Shown here piece by piece: positions 36,280 through 44,580 of a stretch of DNA of 64,000 nt. The stretch spans positions 26,414 to 90,413 of the forward strand of contig NZ_JACKTL010000068.1 in NCBI RefSeq assembly GCF_025822245.1, given 5' to 3'. The position numbers and the translations under genes are program-made. The notes beneath the pieces are model-generated. The model had not been told where the DNA came from, ran no database searches, and was given only the letters and a program-made list of their open reading frames with translations. How positions within the stretch are numbered: position 1 is the first letter of the stretch; every line of letters starts with the position of its first letter. The stretch comes from Mycolicibacterium hodleri (lineage in GTDB: Bacteria; Actinomycetota; Actinomycetes; Mycobacteriales; Mycobacteriaceae).

Positions 36280-37100
36280 GTCGGTCTCGTCGCCTCTGGC
36301 GCGCCGAGGGGGTGCGTCGTCACCGACAGATCATGCATCGAGATGGCGACGACGGACTCGGGCGGCAGTGGTTCCCACGGCAGGTCACCGAACCCGGTCG
36401 AGCCGACCACGATTCCGGCGTCGCCGTCCCGGCCGAGGCGGGCGATCCGCAGGGCGAAGTAGTCCTCGAGGTGTTCCGAGGGCAGGTCGGTCGCGCTGAT
36501 CTCCTCGACGTCCTCGGCGAGCAGGCGACTGTGGGCGTGCGCGTGGACGACGACCAACTGATCCTCGCCGAGGACGAGGGCGTTGAGGCTGGCGTCCGGG
36601 TGGCTGTGCCGGAGCTGGGCGACGGCCCGTCGCACCGCCTCGGCGAGAGTTGGTGCGGTGGAACGGTGTTGGCGGATCAGCCCGAAGTAGCGCTCGCTGT
36701 CGGTGGTGCCGCGCACGGACGCCGCGACCGCGGGTTCGAGGAGACCGTCCAACGTGTCCATGGGCTTGATCGACCCGTTGTGGGCCATGGCGAGTCCGTC
36801 GGTGAGGAACGGGTGGGAGTTGCGTGGCTCGACCGCCAGGCCGTTGGTCGCCCAGCGCAGGTGAAGCAGCGACGCGGCAGGGCGGGGGTCGTGGGTGGCC
36901 GCCGCGAAGTCGGGATCGTCGAGCGCGCTGCCCGCGGACACGGTGACGTGCGGGTCGTCCCCGACGCGGTCGACGCCCGCGACGCCCCAGCCGTCGCCGT
37001 GGATCTTCGTCAGCGCGACGAAGTCCGCCATGACCGCGTCCCCGACCGCCGCGGCGATGGACACCGGGGTTGGCGAGACGACACCCAAGAGCCGACACAT
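36276..37100 (-). CDS. Class II glutamine amidotransferase (EgtC/YafJ-like)
   Basis: A 274-residue Ntn-hydrolase with only the glutaminase domain. Cys2 would be the N-terminal nucleophile after Met removal; HGDGWGVAG (34-42), LLHLRWAT (78-85), NSHPF (94-98) and AHNGS (106-110) complete the usual pocket. Stand-alone members include EgtC, which removes a gamma-glutamyl group in ergothioneine synthesis. Paired here with a glutamine-synthetase-like ligase, it could play that hydrolytic role on a gamma-glutamylated amine. No synthase domain or ammonia acceptor gene is attached. Confidence 0.86.
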   Translation of the reverse strand: MCRLLGVVSPTPVSIAAAVGDAVMADFVALTKIHGDGWGVAGVDRVGDDPHVTVSAGSALDDPDFAAATHDPRPAASLLHLRWATNGLAVEPRNSHPFLTDGLAMAHNGSIKPMDTLDGLLEPAVAASVRGTTDSERYFGLIRQHRSTAPTLAEAVRRAVAQLRHSHPDASLNALVLGEDQLVVVHAHAHSRLLAEDVEEISATDLPSEHLEDYFALRIARLGRDGDAGIVVGSTGFGDLPWEPLPPESVVAISMHDLSVTTHPLGAPEATRPT

Positions 37101-37147
37101 GAAGGCATCCTCCGATCCGTGATCTTACGAATCAACCATAAACCGAC

Positions 37148-37185
37148 GAAATTAAAGAATCTGAAACATTCATGACATAGATTTC
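37148..37185. promoter_or_regulatory. Nested dyad in the amidotransferase/ligase divergent promoter
   Basis: TGAA-ACA-TTCA (37162-37172) is flanked by GAAAT (37148-37152) and ATTTC (37181-37185), all centred at 37167. The stretch is strongly AT-rich in a GC-rich genome and lies midway between the divergent operons. RpiR proteins often bind TGAA/TTCA-type palindromes, so it is a good candidate operator. Confidence 0.5.
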
Positions 37186-37255
37186 TCGCAGACTCACTGG
37201 GCACCCCGGCACCGGGGCTGCCCGGTACCGAGCGAAGCGACGGGAGAAGGAATCA

Positions 37256-38575
37256 GTGTCGACCGACGACCGCATCGCCGAATTGCGCGCCAAAGGCGTT
37301 GAACTGGTGGCGGGTTCGGTGACCGATCCGGCCGGCGTCACCAGGGCCAAATACGTTCCACTGCGCCGGCTCGGTGACTTTCAGCGCTCGGGAATGGGCG
37401 TGTCGCCGTCGTGGAGTGTCTTCTGCGTCGACAGCGGCATCGCCTTCACCCCGACCATCGGCGTCGCCGGCGACCTGCGCATCCGCCTCGACCCGGCCGA
37501 CGTCCGAGTCGTCGACGACGGGATCGCCTGGGCGCCGGGCAACCTCACCGACCAGGCCGGCGACCCGGCACCGCTGTGCACGCGCGACGCCCTGGCACGC
37601 GCCGAACGCGCCGCCGCCGACCGTGGCCTGACCGCCCTGGTCGGCGCCGAACTGGAAGCCACGATGCTCGCCCCCGACGGCGGGCCGGCGTCCACCGGGC
37701 CCTGGTCGCCATACGGGATCCGCACGTCGCTGGACCATTCGGCGTTCCTCGTCGACCTGGCCACCACCGCCGAACGCGCGGGCCTGAGCATCGAACAGAT
37801 CCACACCGAATACGGCCACGACCAACTCGAGGTGTCGCTGGCACCCACCACGCCGGTCGCGGCCGCCGACGCCGTCATCCTCACGCGCATCGTCCTCGGC
37901 CGGGCCGCGGCGCGGCACGGGCTGCGAATCTCGTTCGCGCCCGTGCCCTTCGAGGGTGCCGCCGGCAACGGGGCACACCTGCACCTGTCCCTGGCCGACG
38001 AGCAGGGCCCGCTGTTCTCCGGCGGCGACGGGCCGTACGGAATCCGGCCGGCCGGCGGGTCCGCGATCGCCGGCGTCGTCGACGCGCTTCCCGGCCTCGT
38101 CGGGGTCTACGCGGGCTCCGCACTGTCGGCGCTGCGCCTCAAGCCGGGCAACTGGGCGGGCGCCGTGGCGTGCTGGGGTCTGGAGAACCGCGAAGCTGCC
38201 GTGCGGTTCGTCGCGGCCACCCCCGGCAGTCCGCACGGCGCCAACGCCGAACTGAAGCTGATCGACCCCAGCGCCAACCCCTACCTGGCCGCCGCGGCGT
38301 TCCTGGGCAGCGCCCTGCGAGGCGTCGACCGCGGGCTCGCCCTGCCCGCCGAGGTCCCCGAGAACCCCGCGCAGTCGGACACCGCGCCGCCGCCGCTGGC
38401 CACCGACCAACTCTCCGCCGTCGACGCCCTGGAGCGGTCCGACGTCGCGGCGGAGCTGCTCACCAGTGAGGTGATCGAAGCCGTCGTCGCCGTGCGGCGG
38501 TACGAAATCGCGACCTTCGGCGGTCGACCAGCCGCCGAGACCACGCAGGCCCTGCGCCTCGCGTGGAGCTGTTGA
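37256..38575 (+). CDS. Glutamine-synthetase-family ligase (gamma-glutamylamine synthetase-like)
   Basis: A 439-residue GlnA-fold ligase. Metal and ATP residues are visible: GAELEAT (Glu132, Glu134), TEYGHDQLEVS (Glu185, Glu192), GNGAHLHLS (His241), then ENREAAVRF and ANAELKLIDPSANPYL. True housekeeping GlnA features such as the adenylylation loop are not apparent. Its setting beside a permease, aminotransferase, amidohydrolase and decarboxylase-like gene fits enzymes such as PuuA or GlnA3/GlnA4-type proteins, which glutamylate polyamines or ethanolamine. The GTG at 37256 follows a strong GGAGAAGGA ribosome site. The amine substrate is unknown. Confidence 0.85.
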   Translation: MSTDDRIAELRAKGVELVAGSVTDPAGVTRAKYVPLRRLGDFQRSGMGVSPSWSVFCVDSGIAFTPTIGVAGDLRIRLDPADVRVVDDGIAWAPGNLTDQAGDPAPLCTRDALARAERAAADRGLTALVGAELEATMLAPDGGPASTGPWSPYGIRTSLDHSAFLVDLATTAERAGLSIEQIHTEYGHDQLEVSLAPTTPVAAADAVILTRIVLGRAAARHGLRISFAPVPFEGAAGNGAHLHLSLADEQGPLFSGGDGPYGIRPAGGSAIAGVVDALPGLVGVYAGSALSALRLKPGNWAGAVACWGLENREAAVRFVAATPGSPHGANAELKLIDPSANPYLAAAAFLGSALRGVDRGLALPAEVPENPAQSDTAPPPLATDQLSAVDALERSDVAAELLTSEVIEAVVAVRRYEIATFGGRPAAETTQALRLAWSC

Positions 38576-38615
38576 CCCACGGCGCAGGACCCACGAGGAA
38601 CCCGAGGAGACATCG

Positions 38616-40103
38616 ATGAGCACCAATACGTCACCGGCCAGCCCGTCGGAGGAAGCCGGTCAGCTTCCACACCGGCGCCTCCCGTTCTGGGTGGCGCTGG
38701 CCATGTCCGTCGCCCTGGTCGGGCCGACGCTGGCCATGTCCGGCAACGGTCAGGGGCTGATCGCCACGGTGGGCAAGGCCATCCCGCTGGTCTTCGTCAT
38801 CGGCCTGGTCGGGGTGTCGCTGGTCGGGTACAGCTTCGTCCGTCTCACCCGGCACCTCAACCACGCCGGCTCGGCGTACGGGTTGGTCGGCGGGACCATC
38901 GGACCGCGGGCGGGATTCTTCTCCGGCTTCGCGATGCTCGGCGCCTACGCCGGCTTCGCGATCGGCACCCTGGCGTTGACCGCCGCGTTCGTCAACGCCT
39001 TCGTGGCGAAGCTCCAGCCCGGTGACGACACGCCGTATCAACTGCCCTGGCTGGCCGTCGTCGCGGTGGGTGCGGTGATCTCGTTTCTGCTCTCCGGACG
39101 CGACGTTCGGCTGCTCGGCAAGATCCTGCTCGCCATCGAGGGTGTCGGCATCGTGTCGATGATCGTGTTGGTGGTGGTCATCTTCGCCCGCGGCGGCGCG
39201 CCCTCGACCGGAATCGACTTCAGCGCCTTCACCTTCGAGGGTGTGTCGAGTTCCGCGGTGATCAGCGGCGTGGTCGCGGCGTTCCTGTCGTGGGCCGGCT
39301 TCGAGGCGTGCGCGTCGATGGGCGAGGAGACCGACGACCCCGGCCGCAACATTCCGAGGGCCCTCGCCGGCACGCTCATCCTGACCGGCGTGCTCTTCGT
39401 CGTGGTGATGTTCGCCCAGGTCGTCGGTTTCGGTACCGACGCCGCGGGACTCGAGGCGTTTGGTAGCTCGGGAAACACGTTGGGCGACTTGGGCAACACC
39501 TACATCGGGCAGTGGTTCAGCCTGCTGATCATCTTCACGGCGATCGTGTCGGCGTTCGGCTGCCACCTGGCCTGCTCGGCGACGTCGGGCCGGATGCTCT
39601 ACGCGTTCGGTCGCGACGGCTTCGGCCCCAAGGCGCTGGCCCAGATCCACGAGGGCACCGGCGGTCCCCGCTTCGCCACCTGGTTGGTGGTCGGCGCGGC
39701 GCTGGTGGTCGACCTGCTCTGCGGCGCGTTCCGGTGGCCGGACATGGGCACGGGCAACCCCGCCATCGACACCTACTTCCTGTTCGCCGTCGCGGGCTCG
39801 GTGTGCCTGATGGTCTGCTATCTGCTGGTCGAGCTCGCCGCCGCGTGGTTCGTCGGCGCCCCCAAGTTCGTCCGCGTACACGGTGGCGGGGGCAAGGTCC
39901 TCGGGCTGGCGCTGCCGCTGCTCGGTGCGGTCGTGATCGCGGTGGTCCTGTGGTTCAACGTCAAGGACGCCACCGACTGGGCGGCCGCGCCGATGCTCGG
40001 ATTGTATTGGTGTGTGGTCGGTTTGGTGATCGCCATCGCTGCGTCCGGAATCGCCAAACGGGTCGGGGAGTCGCTGAGCGCCGAGTTGGCCGCGACGGAA
40101 TGA
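38616..40103 (+). CDS. APC-superfamily amino acid/amine permease
   Basis: A 495-residue permease with about 12 membrane helices. The N-terminal helix has the unwound-type MSGNGQGLIA segment, and WAGFEACASMGEETDDPGR matches the conserved helix 6 to loop region of APC transporters. It probably imports the substrate of the surrounding pathway. A GAGGAG ribosome site precedes the ATG. Its stop overlaps the next gene's start (ATGA), showing that the two are translated together. Confidence 0.9.
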   Translation: MSTNTSPASPSEEAGQLPHRRLPFWVALAMSVALVGPTLAMSGNGQGLIATVGKAIPLVFVIGLVGVSLVGYSFVRLTRHLNHAGSAYGLVGGTIGPRAGFFSGFAMLGAYAGFAIGTLALTAAFVNAFVAKLQPGDDTPYQLPWLAVVAVGAVISFLLSGRDVRLLGKILLAIEGVGIVSMIVLVVVIFARGGAPSTGIDFSAFTFEGVSSSAVISGVVAAFLSWAGFEACASMGEETDDPGRNIPRALAGTLILTGVLFVVVMFAQVVGFGTDAAGLEAFGSSGNTLGDLGNTYIGQWFSLLIIFTAIVSAFGCHLACSATSGRMLYAFGRDGFGPKALAQIHEGTGGPRFATWLVVGAALVVDLLCGAFRWPDMGTGNPAIDTYFLFAVAGSVCLMVCYLLVELAAAWFVGAPKFVRVHGGGGKVLGLALPLLGAVVIAVVLWFNVKDATDWAAAPMLGLYWCVVGLVIAIAASGIAKRVGESLSAELAATE

Positions 40104-41407
40104 CCTCCCTCTACGCCCGGGACGAGGCCGCGGTCGCCGGCATCGAGAAGCTTCGCTTCTTCCCGCTGGAGGTGGTGTCGGGGCACGGCTCGACGTTGGT
40201 GACCCCCGAGGGTCGCGAGCTGCTGGACCTGTCCGCCACGTGGACGGCGAGCGGGCTCGGACACGGGCACCCGGCCGTCGTCGAGGCCGTCAGCCGCGCG
40301 GTCCGCGACGCCCCGGGATCCGGGGGACTGTCGGCGGTGCATCCCGACTCGGTGGGGCTGGCCGAGGACCTGCTGGCGTTGGTGCCCGGCAGCGGCGACC
40401 GGCGGGTCTACCTGGGGCACGCCGGCTCCGACGCCAACGACGTCGCGCTGCGCGCCTGCCGGCACGCCAGCGGCAAGCGGACCGTCATCGCCTTCGAGCA
40501 CAGCTATCACGGCGGGGTCGGGATCGCGATGGGCGTCTCCGGCGTGCACGTGGACGCCGGTGCGCCCGCCGACCCCGATGCGGTGTTCCTGCCCTACCCC
40601 AACCCCTTTCGGCCCGGGCCCGAGGGAGTCCACGCCGACGTCACCGCCTGTCTGGCGCTGGCCGAGGAGCACCTGAGCAGCGGGTCCATCGCGTGCCTGA
40701 TCGTCGAGCCGATCCTGTCCGACGGTGGCCTGGTCGTGCCGCCCGACGGCTTCCTCGCCCAGCTACACGAGCTGTGCCGCCGCTTTCGCGTGCCGATGAT
40801 CTGCGACGAGGTCAAGATGGGTCTCGGCAGACCGGGCACCCTGCACGCCTTCACCCACGACGGCGTCGAGCCGGACATCGTCACCTTCGGCAAGGTGCTC
40901 GGCGGTGGTCTGCCACTCTCGGCCGCGGTGGGTCCGGCCGACATCCTCGACAATCCGCCGGCGGCAGCGCTTCTCACCACGGCGGGCAACCCGGTGTGCA
41001 CCGCGGCGGGTCGGGCGGTGCTGGCCACCATCGTCGGAGAGAACCTGCCCGAACGGGCGGCCACCGTCGGCGCGCTGCTCGCCGACGGGCTGCGCGCGCT
41101 GGCCGGCTCACCGGGCGCCGACCGCATCGGCGACGTCCGCGGCCGGGGGCTGGCGATCGGTCTCGAGCTCGTCGACCCGGGCACCGGGGAACGTGACCCC
41201 CGGCTGGCGGCGCAGGTGGTCTACCGTGCGTGGGAGTTGGGAGCGGTCGTCTACTACGTCGGCGGCAACGTCCTGGAGATCACGCCACCGCTGGTGCTCA
41301 CCGAAGCCGAGGCGGGACGGGCGGTCGAGATCCTGGGCGCGGCCATCGCCGACGCGGCCGCGGGACGCGTGAACGCCGAGGAGGTGGCTCGATATGCAGG
41401 CTGGTGA
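40100..41407 (+). CDS. Class III PLP-dependent aminotransferase
   Basis: A 435-residue class III transaminase with PLP Lys265 in TFGKVLGGG, the PLP Asp in MICDEVKMGLGRPG and the phosphate-binding HAGSDAND segment. In this operon it would move the amino group of the imported amine or its gamma-glutamyl derivative to a keto acid. The open frame extends far upstream inside the permease gene; the ATG at 40100 overlaps the permease stop and fits homology. It overlaps the next gene by 14 bases. Confidence 0.87.
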   Translation: MTSLYARDEAAVAGIEKLRFFPLEVVSGHGSTLVTPEGRELLDLSATWTASGLGHGHPAVVEAVSRAVRDAPGSGGLSAVHPDSVGLAEDLLALVPGSGDRRVYLGHAGSDANDVALRACRHASGKRTVIAFEHSYHGGVGIAMGVSGVHVDAGAPADPDAVFLPYPNPFRPGPEGVHADVTACLALAEEHLSSGSIACLIVEPILSDGGLVVPPDGFLAQLHELCRRFRVPMICDEVKMGLGRPGTLHAFTHDGVEPDIVTFGKVLGGGLPLSAAVGPADILDNPPAAALLTTAGNPVCTAAGRAVLATIVGENLPERAATVGALLADGLRALAGSPGADRIGDVRGRGLAIGLELVDPGTGERDPRLAAQVVYRAWELGAVVYYVGGNVLEITPPLVLTEAEAGRAVEILGAAIADAAAGRVNAEEVARYAGW

Positions 41408-42569
41408 ATTGCCGGACGTCTTCGCCGGGGTCCGGGGCGACGTGCCGGAACCGCTGGCCGCCCACCTGCAGCACGTCGAGCTGGTCGACCACCACGTGCA
41501 CGGCACCTTCAGTCAACCCGTGGACCGGGCCGACTTCGAGGCGTCGATCAACGAGGGGTCGACCGACCCCGTCCCGAGCTTCATGACCCAATTCGACTCT
41601 CCGCTGGGCCTTTCCATCCGGCGGTGGTGTGCGCCGCTGCTGGGACTGGAGCCGCTGGCCAGCGCCGACGACTACTGGGCGCGGCGCAGTGAGTTCTCCG
41701 CAGACGACCTGTCGCGCATCATGCTGCCCGCGGCGCGCGTCGGACGGTGGGTCGTCGACACCGGGTTCAAGGGTGACCTGATCACCACGCCCGAACGTCT
41801 CACCGCACTCAGCGGCGTGCCGTCCTCGGAGATCCTGCGGTTGGAGCGCTTGACCGAGGACCTGCTCGAGGGCGGGACGTCGGCCGAGGACTTCCCCGAC
41901 GCCTTCCGGGCGGCGCTGCGGGCCGCGCTCGACGACCCAGAAGTGGTCGGCACCAAGACCATTGCGGCCTACCGCGTCGGCTTCGACGTCGACTGGACCC
42001 GCCCGTCGGACGCCGAGGTCGTCGCCCACGCCAGGGACTTCCTGGCCGGCGCCCGCCCGCTGCGCGTCGACGACGCCCTGCTGATCGCGTTCGGCGTGCA
42101 CGAGGCCGCCGAGCACGGGCTGCCGATCCAGGTACACGTCGGCTTCGGCGACCGCGACATGGACCTGCACCGCAGCGACCCGATGCTGCTGCTGCCGCTG
42201 CTGCGCACGATGACGCCCGTCCCCGTGATGCTGTTGCACTGCTACCCCTTTCAGCGTCAGGCCGGCTATCTCGCGCAGGCGTTCGACCACGTCAATTTCG
42301 ACGTGGGCCTCGCGGTCAACTACCTGGGGGTGCGGTCGACGGGTCTGGTCGCCGAGGCGATGGAGACGGCGCCGTTCGCCAAGCAGCTCTACTCCTCGGA
42401 CGCGTTCGGGCCACCCGAGCTGCACGTCCTCGGGTCGGTGCTGTGGCGCCGCGCCATGGGCGTGGTGCTCGGCGAGTGGGTGCGCGCCGGCGACTGCACC
42501 GAGGACGACGCGATCCACGTCGTCGACCTGATCGGCGTCACCAACGCCCAACGGGTCTATGGGGTGTGA
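41394..42569 (+). CDS. FluG/nodulin-6-type amidohydrolase
   Basis: A 391-residue TIM-barrel amidohydrolase. Metal ligands are visible: His34 and His36 in DHHVHG, His248 in QVHVGFG, His282 in LLHCYPF and Asp336 in SSDAFG. It resembles the N-terminal half of fungal FluG and plant nodulin-6-like proteins, in which this domain is fused to a glutamine synthetase domain; here the partner ligase is a separate gene in the same operon. It probably hydrolyses an amide or gamma-glutamyl bond, but the reaction of this family is not settled. Confidence 0.85.
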   Translation: MQAGELPDVFAGVRGDVPEPLAAHLQHVELVDHHVHGTFSQPVDRADFEASINEGSTDPVPSFMTQFDSPLGLSIRRWCAPLLGLEPLASADDYWARRSEFSADDLSRIMLPAARVGRWVVDTGFKGDLITTPERLTALSGVPSSEILRLERLTEDLLEGGTSAEDFPDAFRAALRAALDDPEVVGTKTIAAYRVGFDVDWTRPSDAEVVAHARDFLAGARPLRVDDALLIAFGVHEAAEHGLPIQVHVGFGDRDMDLHRSDPMLLLPLLRTMTPVPVMLLHCYPFQRQAGYLAQAFDHVNFDVGLAVNYLGVRSTGLVAEAMETAPFAKQLYSSDAFGPPELHVLGSVLWRRAMGVVLGEWVRAGDCTEDDAIHVVDLIGVTNAQRVYGV

Positions 42570-44013
42570 CCATCACGCGGCACCGCTGTTCGACGCGCTG
42601 AAGCGGTTCGTCGAACGCGACCAGGCGCCGTTCTACAGTCCCGGCCACAAGGGCGGCCGCACCCTGGACCCGTGGTTCCGCGCCCACCTGGCCGAGGTCG
42701 ACCTGAACAACCTGCCCGACACCGACACCCTGCACTGCCCCGAGGGTCCGATCGCCGAGGCCGAGGCGCTCGTCGCCGACGCCTGGGGCGTTGGCAAGAG
42801 CTTCATCCTGGTGCAGGGGTCGACGAGCGGGAACGTCGCGGTGGCGCTGTCGGCGTTGCGGCCCGGCGAACCGGTGCTGGTGGCGCGCAACGCCCACAAG
42901 TCGGTGCTCGCCGGCCTGGTCCAGGTCGGGGCCAGGCCCGTCTGGCTGGAACCGCGCTGGGACGAGACGTTCGGCGTCGCACACGGTCTCGACGCCCGGG
43001 TGGTCGAGCGGGCGTTCGCCGAGACCTCGGCCAGGGCGCTGTGGGTGCTGCACCCGACGTACTACGGCACCACCGGCGACGTCGTGGCACTGGCCGACCT
43101 GTGCGGCAGGCACGACGCGAAACTCCTCGTCGACGGCGCCCACTCGCCGCACTTCGCCTTCCACCCCGACCTTCCCACGCCGGGGGAACGGGCCGGGGCG
43201 GCGGCCACCGTCCAGTCGGTGCACAAGATCCTGTCCGGCCTGAGCCAGGCCGCCGTGCTGCACGTCGACCCGTCGCAGCTCGACCTGGCGACGGTGCGGC
43301 GCGGGCTGCAACTGATCCAGACCACCAGCCCGCACTTCGCGATCATGGCGTCGATCGACCTGGCCCGCCGTCAGATGGCGGAGCACGGCCGCGAGCTGCT
43401 CACCGAAGCGCTCGACCGCGCTCGCCGCACCGCGGCCCGGCTGGCCGCCGTCCCCGGTCTGACGGTGTTGCGGCCCGAGCATCTGGCGGGGCCCGGCACC
43501 GGACTGCATCAACTCGACGAGACCAAGCTGCTCGTCGGGACGCGGGGCCTGGACATGGACGCCCGCGACGTCGTCGCCCGGCTCAACGCGGTGCACGGCG
43601 TCCAGCCGGAGTTGAGCGGCTCCGGGCACGTCTTGTGCATCACCACGATCGGCAACACCGAGAGGGACGTGGACCGGCTGGTCGACGGTTTCGCGGAGGT
43701 GGCCCGGCACGCCGGGACGCGGCCGGCGGGTGCGCACGGCGCGTTGGTCGCCGACGTGCTGGCACTGCGGCCGACGACGGTGCTGACGCCGCGCGAGGCG
43801 TACTTCGCCGGTGCGGAATCGGTCCGGCTGACCGAGGCCGCCGGCCGCGTCGCCGCCGAGGCGATCACGCCGTACCCGCCGGGCATCCCGCTGGTGATGC
43901 CGGGGGAGCGGCTCGACGCCGACGTGCTGGGGCTGTTGACCGCGCTGCGCGACCGGGGAAACCCGATCAGCGCGTCCGATCCGACGATGGAGTTCGTCAC
44001 CGTCGTCCGCTGA
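42559..44013 (+). CDS. Orn/Lys/Arg decarboxylase-family PLP enzyme
   Basis: A 484-residue short-form fold-type I decarboxylase-family protein. The N-terminus has FYSPGHKGG, the PLP Asp and His are in LLVDGAHSPHFAF, and Lys223 in SVHKILSG binds PLP. The C-terminal domain YPPGIPLVMPGE is typical of the family. It could make an amine from a basic amino acid or act in the reverse catabolic setting with other genes here. Its ATG lies 11 bases inside the previous gene, extending the tightly overlapped operon. Substrate not deducible. Confidence 0.86.
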   Translation: MGCDHHAAPLFDALKRFVERDQAPFYSPGHKGGRTLDPWFRAHLAEVDLNNLPDTDTLHCPEGPIAEAEALVADAWGVGKSFILVQGSTSGNVAVALSALRPGEPVLVARNAHKSVLAGLVQVGARPVWLEPRWDETFGVAHGLDARVVERAFAETSARALWVLHPTYYGTTGDVVALADLCGRHDAKLLVDGAHSPHFAFHPDLPTPGERAGAAATVQSVHKILSGLSQAAVLHVDPSQLDLATVRRGLQLIQTTSPHFAIMASIDLARRQMAEHGRELLTEALDRARRTAARLAAVPGLTVLRPEHLAGPGTGLHQLDETKLLVGTRGLDMDARDVVARLNAVHGVQPELSGSGHVLCITTIGNTERDVDRLVDGFAEVARHAGTRPAGAHGALVADVLALRPTTVLTPREAYFAGAESVRLTEAAGRVAAEAITPYPPGIPLVMPGERLDADVLGLLTALRDRGNPISASDPTMEFVTVVR

Positions 44014-44048
44014 GGCCCGGCTGCCCCGGGCGGCCTAGGCTTCCAGGA

Positions 44049-44453
44049 ATGCCGACCAAGGACGAACTCTCCGCCGCGGCGATGCAGGCGGCCCTCGACG
44101 TCATCGCGGCGTTCGGCTCCCACGACACCGCGCGGTACTTCGACGGCTTCGCGCCGGAGGCGACGTTCCTGTTCCACGCCGAGCCGGCGATCCTTCCCTC
44201 TCGGGCGGCCTACGAGGCCGCCTGGGCGGCGTGGGAGCGCGACGGCTTCCGGGTGCTCTCCTGCACCTCGCTGCATCCGCGGCTGGATCTGGTCACCGAC
44301 GACGTCGCCGTCTTCACGCACGCGGTGCGCACCCGACTGGCGGGGGTCGACGAGGAACAACGCGAGCGGGAGACCATCGTGCTGCGGCGCGGCGCCGACG
44401 GTCGCTGGCTGGGTGTTCACGAACACCTCTCGCTGGACTCGCCGCCGGACTGA
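44049..44453 (+). CDS. NTF2-fold (SnoaL/DUF4440-like) protein
   Basis: A 134-residue single-domain protein with an NTF2-like pattern: an N-terminal helix (AAMQAALDVIAAFGSHDTARY), EATFLFHAE, and C-terminal strands ending in WLGVHEHLS. Some members are small enzymes, others only binding proteins. It lies 35 bases after the decarboxylase-like gene and probably belongs to the same unit. An AGGA lies close before the ATG at 44049. Role unknown. Confidence 0.75.
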   Translation: MPTKDELSAAAMQAALDVIAAFGSHDTARYFDGFAPEATFLFHAEPAILPSRAAYEAAWAAWERDGFRVLSCTSLHPRLDLVTDDVAVFTHAVRTRLAGVDEEQRERETIVLRRGADGRWLGVHEHLSLDSPPD

Positions 44454-44580
44454 CCTCGCAGGAATCAAGATCGACGTCGCCGCTGCGCGGTGCGATCTGG
44501 TTCCCCAGGTTGACGGGCCACCTGTGAGGGAGTTGTGTGTTCCTCGCCAGTATGCCGACCGTTAACCGAAGGCAGCTCAC

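Noticed and set aside
44454..44580. Possible riboswitch before the BCCT transporter
   Set aside because: I looked for glycine, guanidine and other known consensus features and found none; the stretch may simply hold a promoter.
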